Shown here: positions 59,656 to 64,000 of the stretch, in pieces | How positions within the stretch are numbered: position 1 is the stretch's first letter | Layout: each line of letters opens with the position of its first letter | Source of the DNA: an uncultured Methanoregula sp. | Lineage (GTDB): Archaea; Halobacteriota; Methanomicrobia; Methanomicrobiales; Methanospirillaceae | DNA: 64,000 nt | NCBI RefSeq assembly: GCF_963677065.1 | Contig: NZ_OY781872.1 | Span: 367,419 to 431,418, forward strand | Direction: 5' to 3' | The notes under the pieces: model-generated | The model's database searches: none | What the model was told of the DNA's origin: nothing | What the model saw: the letters and a program-made list of their open reading frames with translations, nothing else | Position numbers and translations under genes: made by a program

Positions 59656-59984
59656 CACGGGACTGGATCGAGTCGGTAAAACCGCTGGCATACGGCATAT
59701 GTGGGCTGACTCAAGAACAGTTCCGTCATATGACTCCGGCGGAGTTCAACGAATATTATGAAGCGAAGGTCAAGGATCGCAAAGATCTCCTAGAACTGAA
59801 GGATACCCTGAATGCTCTACAATGCCTTATTGCAGCGAGATGTGGCGGGAGTAAGGATTCACGGTTATCTGATTTCTTCCTGTTCAAGGAGAGAATACCC
59901 GAAAAACCACAGACTGACGATGAATTCAACCAGGCCTGTGATTTATGGGTGATTGCAACTGGTGGGCACCGCAAGGTAGGATAA
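59646..59984 (+). CDS. Tail assembly chaperone, frameshift extension (T-like)
   Basis: The extension of about 112 codons is entered by -1 slippage from the first chaperone frame. It has LARDWIESVKPLAYGICGLTQEQFRHMTPAEFNEYYEAKVKDRKDLLE, resembling the T domain of gpGT, which binds the tail tube protein. ATG 59730 lies inside it but would drop the first conserved part, so the fusion is the better reading. It ends 3 bases before the tape measure gene. Confidence 0.7.
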   Translation, partial: KKLARDWIESVKPLAYGICGLTQEQFRHMTPAEFNEYYEAKVKDRKDLLELKDTLNALQCLIAARCGGSKDSRLSDFFLFKERIPEKPQTDDEFNQACDLWVIATGGHRKVG

Positions 59985-59987
59985 AAC

Positions 59988-61913
59988 ATGGTTGAAGCAG
60001 GAAGTATCTGGTTTCGGTTAGGTCTCAATTCCGACGATCTCCGTTTCGGTCTTGACAAAGCGAAATACTCGATGCTGGAATGGCGGAACGAGGTTCTCAG
60101 CAATACCGGGGAGATGGCAAAATGGGGCGCTGCCATTGGTATGACCGTTGCCCCGATCATCGCCGTTGGCGCCGCCGCATACGGTACTATTGAGAAATTC
60201 GGGGGTATGGCACAAGAGATCAAGGACCTCGCATACACTACCGGATTCACAACCGACAAGATCCAGCAGCTACAGTATGCGGCAACCCTATCTGGGACGG
60301 CATTTCCAACCGTCACGATGGGCGCGAACACGATGACCCTTGCGGTTGCTAAAGCAGCTGATGCAAGTTCCGACGCCGCGAAGGCATTTAACGCCCTTCA
60401 TGTATCTACCAGCGGGAAAACATTCGATCAGGTTTTCGATGATACCGCCGCCGCTCTCGTGGGGATGAAAGACGAGACCGCCAGAAACGAGATCGCAATG
60501 ACTCTCTACGGCCGCACCTGGAAGGAGATGCTCCCGTTCTTAGAGAAATACATTGAAAAGGGCGCGGAGATCAGAGCGAACCCCATCCTCTCTAAAGCAG
60601 ACCTCGATGCCAACGAGAAGGCAAAAGAACAGTTAGACGCATTCGGAAAAAAATGGGAGAACGTCGAGGGAAAGATGGTCTCTTATTTTACAAAATTCTG
60701 GCAGAATCTCGACACAAGCACCGAAAAAATAAAGGACTGGAACATAAAGGGAAATAACCAGTTAACTCCCGGAGGGGAGTCCGCTCTCGATTGGGCGTTG
60801 AACGGTTTCTCCCTCGCCCAACCGACAAATCCGGGCAACTCCGATCAGACTAAACAAAACTCCTCAGATGCTGCAGCCGTTCTTACGGATCGGTTCAAAG
60901 GACTGTCCGACCAGCAGATCGAACTGATTCAAACCACGGATCTCCTCACCATTGCCGAAAAGGAAAGAAATGCGGCAACGAATCAGGCCGATTATGATAA
61001 ATACTCCGCTCAAATTCAAGGCTACAAAAACAGGATAGACGAGTTGAATGCGAGCATCAATAAGACCACTGAAGCGACCCGGGCAGCAACGAAGGCCTCG
61101 AGCGCGTGGGCCGACTCAGCTGTAGTTGGCAGTCAGGGATCTGAGATGCAGATCTTCATGCAGAAAGAGATGGATGCGGGCACTGACTACGAGACTGCAA
61201 AATCGAATTGGGCCAATGGAACTCCGACAAACACGGCTGGAGAGGGAACCCTTGGGGCAGTTAAAAGAAAAAATTCTGCCTCGTCCGCGGCAACATCCCC
61301 GGGGGGACAGACAAACGACGGGTCGGGATCTGCTGCAGCAACCAAGGGATCCAACGCTCAAAAGGAGTATGATGCTCAGGCCGAAGCACTGAAAAAACTA
61401 ACTGCAGTAGTAAGCGCCGAGTACAAAAAACAAGCCGACATTTTCACTGAGCACCTGAACGATCTTCTCGTAATAAGAGCCGGGATATATCCGGCCATAG
61501 AAAAATTCGATCTCATTCATTTCGCAACCTACGAGGAGACCGCAAAGGTCGCATATCAGAAGGTCCTCGACTGGATGGCAGAGAGTGTTAACTTCGCCGG
61601 ATTAAACCCCGTGATCCAGAACATCATTATGGTGAGTGCAGATGGCCCAGATTGGACCCCCCCGGCATTCACGCCAGTGTCCGCCCCGAAACTCACATCA
61701 GCAGATTTCACCCAGGTTGGAGCAGCGGTTCAGGCAATCGCGGGAGCGGGTCTGGGCAAAGGCACTTCCGCAGATGTCCAGGTCACCAACAACATTACCC
61801 AGAACATCAACGGAGTGGATAAAGACACCGCCGATAAGGTTGCAGACTCTACTACCAAGGGAGTGAGCAAAGCCCTTGCAGGAGTAAACTATCTCGGGGG
61901 AAGTATGATATGA
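59988..61913 (+). CDS. Tail tape measure protein
   Basis: 641 residues. It starts WFRLGLNSDDLRFGLDKAK, and has a hydrophobic segment (WGAAIGMTVAPIIAVGAAAYG, residues 43-64), the YTTGFTTDKIQQLQYAA motif of phage tape measures, long helices, a low-complexity part (430-465) and a C-terminal beta region. At about 1.5 angstrom per residue, a known rule for siphovirus tails, this predicts a tail near 95 nm. The position after the chaperone fusion is standard. Confidence 0.88.
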   Translation: MVEAGSIWFRLGLNSDDLRFGLDKAKYSMLEWRNEVLSNTGEMAKWGAAIGMTVAPIIAVGAAAYGTIEKFGGMAQEIKDLAYTTGFTTDKIQQLQYAATLSGTAFPTVTMGANTMTLAVAKAADASSDAAKAFNALHVSTSGKTFDQVFDDTAAALVGMKDETARNEIAMTLYGRTWKEMLPFLEKYIEKGAEIRANPILSKADLDANEKAKEQLDAFGKKWENVEGKMVSYFTKFWQNLDTSTEKIKDWNIKGNNQLTPGGESALDWALNGFSLAQPTNPGNSDQTKQNSSDAAAVLTDRFKGLSDQQIELIQTTDLLTIAEKERNAATNQADYDKYSAQIQGYKNRIDELNASINKTTEATRAATKASSAWADSAVVGSQGSEMQIFMQKEMDAGTDYETAKSNWANGTPTNTAGEGTLGAVKRKNSASSAATSPGGQTNDGSGSAAATKGSNAQKEYDAQAEALKKLTAVVSAEYKKQADIFTEHLNDLLVIRAGIYPAIEKFDLIHFATYEETAKVAYQKVLDWMAESVNFAGLNPVIQNIIMVSADGPDWTPPAFTPVSAPKLTSADFTQVGAAVQAIAGAGLGKGTSADVQVTNNITQNINGVDKDTADKVADSTTKGVSKALAGVNYLGGSMI

Positions 61914-62803
61914 TTCTCCGGTGGTATTCTCCGTTGGGCACGGAGATTGAGTTCTCTCACGATTCTGATACGTATCAGCTTTTAATGGGATATCGGGGTT
62001 TTGGCAACCCGCCCACAAAACACCTCACGTCGCAGGCACCGGGCCAGCACGGGGCAACGCGTGACGACACTCACTTCGACCCCCGCGAAATCTCGTTTGA
62101 TGTAATGATCTTGGCCCCGACACTGTCAGATCTCAAGATTGCGGGTAGGGCACTCTCTGCCGCCCTTAATCCAGCTGATGGTGAGGGCACCCTATTGATT
62201 ATTGATGATGATGGCGAGGAGTATGCAATATCCTGCATAGGCAATAACGATCCGACCTCCTCCTCAATGTCAGTCAGAACAGGAACTCAACAGCTGGTAA
62301 CCGTCAATCTCATTGCCCACGACCCGCTTTTCTCCAAATACCCGGCCCGCGTTATCCGGTTCGGGGTCGACACACCGATCAGGTTCCCGTTCTCGCTGCC
62401 GTGGAAGTTCGCCCCGTCGACGCCCCGACAGACCATTACCAACCTGGGTAACATGCAGACCGAAGCGAAGATCACTATTACCGGCGCTATCGTCAACCCG
62501 GTAATAACACGATCTTACACCGACAAATACGGGGTGGTCGTTTCAGAATCGTTCTCGTTCACCCTCACCATGGTTGCGGGAGAGGTCCTCACCATCACCA
62601 CCGGGTTCAACAACAAGAAGATCACGCTTCTCCACGATGACGGCACGTACGACGCCAACCCGTTCCAATACCTCAACACAACCCCGCAGTTTTTCCAGCT
62701 CGTTCCGGGTGACAACCAGCTCGAACTTACGTATGTGTCCATGGGGGCGGACACGGCAATGGCAGTGGAGATTTCAGATCGGTATTCGGGGATCTACGTA
62801 TGA
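61910..62803 (+). CDS. Distal tail protein
   Basis: 297 residues. MILRWYSPLGTEIEF and YQLLMGYRGFGNPPTKHLTSQAPGQHGAT match the siphovirus distal tail (Dit) family, which forms the hub between tube and baseplate. The beta-rich C-terminal half ends SDRYSGIYV. It overlaps both neighbours by 4 bases (ATGA). Confidence 0.82.
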   Translation: MILRWYSPLGTEIEFSHDSDTYQLLMGYRGFGNPPTKHLTSQAPGQHGATRDDTHFDPREISFDVMILAPTLSDLKIAGRALSAALNPADGEGTLLIIDDDGEEYAISCIGNNDPTSSSMSVRTGTQQLVTVNLIAHDPLFSKYPARVIRFGVDTPIRFPFSLPWKFAPSTPRQTITNLGNMQTEAKITITGAIVNPVITRSYTDKYGVVVSESFSFTLTMVAGEVLTITTGFNNKKITLLHDDGTYDANPFQYLNTTPQFFQLVPGDNQLELTYVSMGADTAMAVEISDRYSGIYV

Positions 62804-64000
62804 GCGACAACACGGAAACCAAGGTTTTGATCGAGGTTTACAATACCTCGATGGTCCTCTGTGGGGTTGTTGACGGATACGAGAAATTCCAGTATGTCGA
62901 GAAGATCTATGATTTCGACACGTTCGAGATCACCGCCAACCGATATCATGCAAACGTCTCGAAATTCATTCTCGGGGGGTACATCAGGTTTTACGACGGC
63001 AGGGAACACATCGCAATCATCGAAAGCATTGAGAAACCGAAAGGACCGGATGGCAAAGCGTCCGAAACCTGGAAGATCTCCGGGCGCGGGATAGAAGCAA
63101 TCTTCGCCCAATACCCTTGCCTCTACAACACGGCCACCGGAACGGGATATCATGACACCCCGGCAACCGTTGTACCAACCATCACATTCACGTTTGCAGC
63201 TTCGGCAACCGTAACGGCAAGCGCAAACTGTACGGGAACCGTGGAGGTCGGCCACTACATTTACAACAGCACAAACGACACGGCAGCAAAAGCCGTCAAG
63301 ATCTCCGCAATATCTGCAAACGGCCTGACGATCACGCTCGTGTCCGCGTACGCAGGGACCGCCGGATCCGGGAAAGCGGCGATGGTCTGCGGATGTCATG
63401 GTGAGACCGCCCTTCGGCAATATGTCGACAAAGAATGCATATCGACATCAGATACCGCTGCCGTTCTTCCGGGCCTGGCCCTTGCAGCCGATAGCAAACG
63501 CGGGGATATTGTCATGCGGTCCCAGAGGTTCGATCCGCTTTCAGATCTGCTTTTCGGGGTCAGCAAGGAGGCCCTGGTCTTCTTCAGGCTCGTGCATGGC
63601 ACCGGCCTCAATTTCGTATTCACGGTTTACACCAGCACGGACGTATCCGACACAGTCACGATCACCACGAAATACGAGAATGTTGCCCAGATGAAGTTTA
63701 TCGAGAGTCTCCTCGAAATGAAAAACGTTCTGTATGTCGGGGGTGCCGGGGACGGTGCCGCACGGCTCGTAAGAAAAACATTTTCCGGAGACACGGAACC
63801 GACCGGGTGGAACCGGCGGGCAAAGTTCATCGACGCCCAGGACCTCACAACCAACGCCGAACTTGATGCCAAGGGGGCAGAGGTCCTTGCCACCACAAAA
63901 GAATCCCTCTCCCTGGAGGTGGAATACCTGCCCTCCCCGACATTCACGCTCGGGGTACAGTTTGATATCGGGGATATCATCAAGACCATTTTCGAGGACG
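62800..64000 (+). CDS. Tail protein of the siphovirus Gp37-like group (partial at window edge)
   Basis: 400 residues are visible with no stop. DGYEKFQYVEKIYDFDTFEITANRYHANVSKFILGGYIRF at the start, ISGRGIEAIF (near residue 95) and later LLEMKNVLYVGG match the ReqiPepy6 Gp37-like family, a tail hub/baseplate protein. A beta insertion (residues 115-200) lies in the middle. It should continue past base 64,000. Confidence 0.8.
   Translation, partial: MSDNTETKVLIEVYNTSMVLCGVVDGYEKFQYVEKIYDFDTFEITANRYHANVSKFILGGYIRFYDGREHIAIIESIEKPKGPDGKASETWKISGRGIEAIFAQYPCLYNTATGTGYHDTPATVVPTITFTFAASATVTASANCTGTVEVGHYIYNSTNDTAAKAVKISAISANGLTITLVSAYAGTAGSGKAAMVCGCHGETALRQYVDKECISTSDTAAVLPGLALAADSKRGDIVMRSQRFDPLSDLLFGVSKEALVFFRLVHGTGLNFVFTVYTSTDVSDTVTITTKYENVAQMKFIESLLEMKNVLYVGGAGDGAARLVRKTFSGDTEPTGWNRRAKFIDAQDLTTNAELDAKGAEVLATTKESLSLEVEYLPSPTFTLGVQFDIGDIIKTIFED

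Noticed and set aside
59730..59984. Separate 84-residue gene after the tail chaperone
   Set aside because: The same frame is open upstream through conserved-looking sequence to the slippery heptamer, so a frameshift fusion explains it better.

Overview
The window looks like a chromosome segment of a methanogenic archaeon, most likely order Methanomicrobiales (Methanoregula-like). Bases 1 to about 22,000 are cellular: end of a cobalamin operon (cobZ-like, cobS); EF-1A and ribosomal protein S10; an Agl23-like membrane protein; a CetZ tubulin overlapping a secreted coiled-coil protein; a four-gene membrane glycosylation cluster; the archaeal ribosomal block L7Ae-S28e-L24e-Ndk, with a kink-turn in its leader; MarC, a nitrilase, threonine synthase, several secreted or membrane proteins including a membrane-anchored winged-helix protein; and bacterial-type ruvB and ruvA. 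Identification rests on protein motifs and gene order; no database search was possible.

From about 22,030 to beyond the right edge lies a tailed-virus (siphovirus-like) provirus. A tyrosine integrase sits directly upstream of ruvA, where ruvC is usually found, so integration may have split a ruvC-ruvAB operon. Next come a lysogeny region (zinc-ribbon/MuF-like protein and two small proteins that look like ribbon-helix-helix DNA binders, on the minus strand) and an operator cluster with a perfect 8-1-8 palindrome. Then follows one long early operon (25.1-42.5 kb) of genes with ATGA, GTGA or TTGA overlaps. It encodes Mre11 and Rad50, a VVA0879-type zinc ribbon, an ASCH protein, an antirepressor, an HNH-like nuclease, a Cys-rich DUF6884-like protein, PCNA, an SPL-like radical SAM enzyme and a GINS-like protein, plus many short zinc-ribbon proteins. 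No DNA polymerase or helicase is visible, so the virus probably redirects the host replisome through its own clamp and GINS-like subunit.

A 10-bp-periodic repeat array at 42,520-42,589 marks the early/late boundary. The late region (42.6-64 kb) holds membrane proteins, a tRNA-like element, terminase small and large subunits, a portal with a long C-terminal extension, a MuF-type head protein, prohead protease/scaffold, decoration protein, major capsid protein, connectors, major tail protein, tail chaperones joined by a -1 frameshift heptamer, tape measure, distal tail protein and a Gp37-like protein cut by the window edge. Inside it are a counter-oriented two-gene regulator cassette with its own operator, and what looks like a decayed diversity-generating retroelement: a receptor-binding protein with a lectin-type variable C-terminus, an accessory ORF without a start codon, and only the C-terminal tail of a reverse transcriptase.
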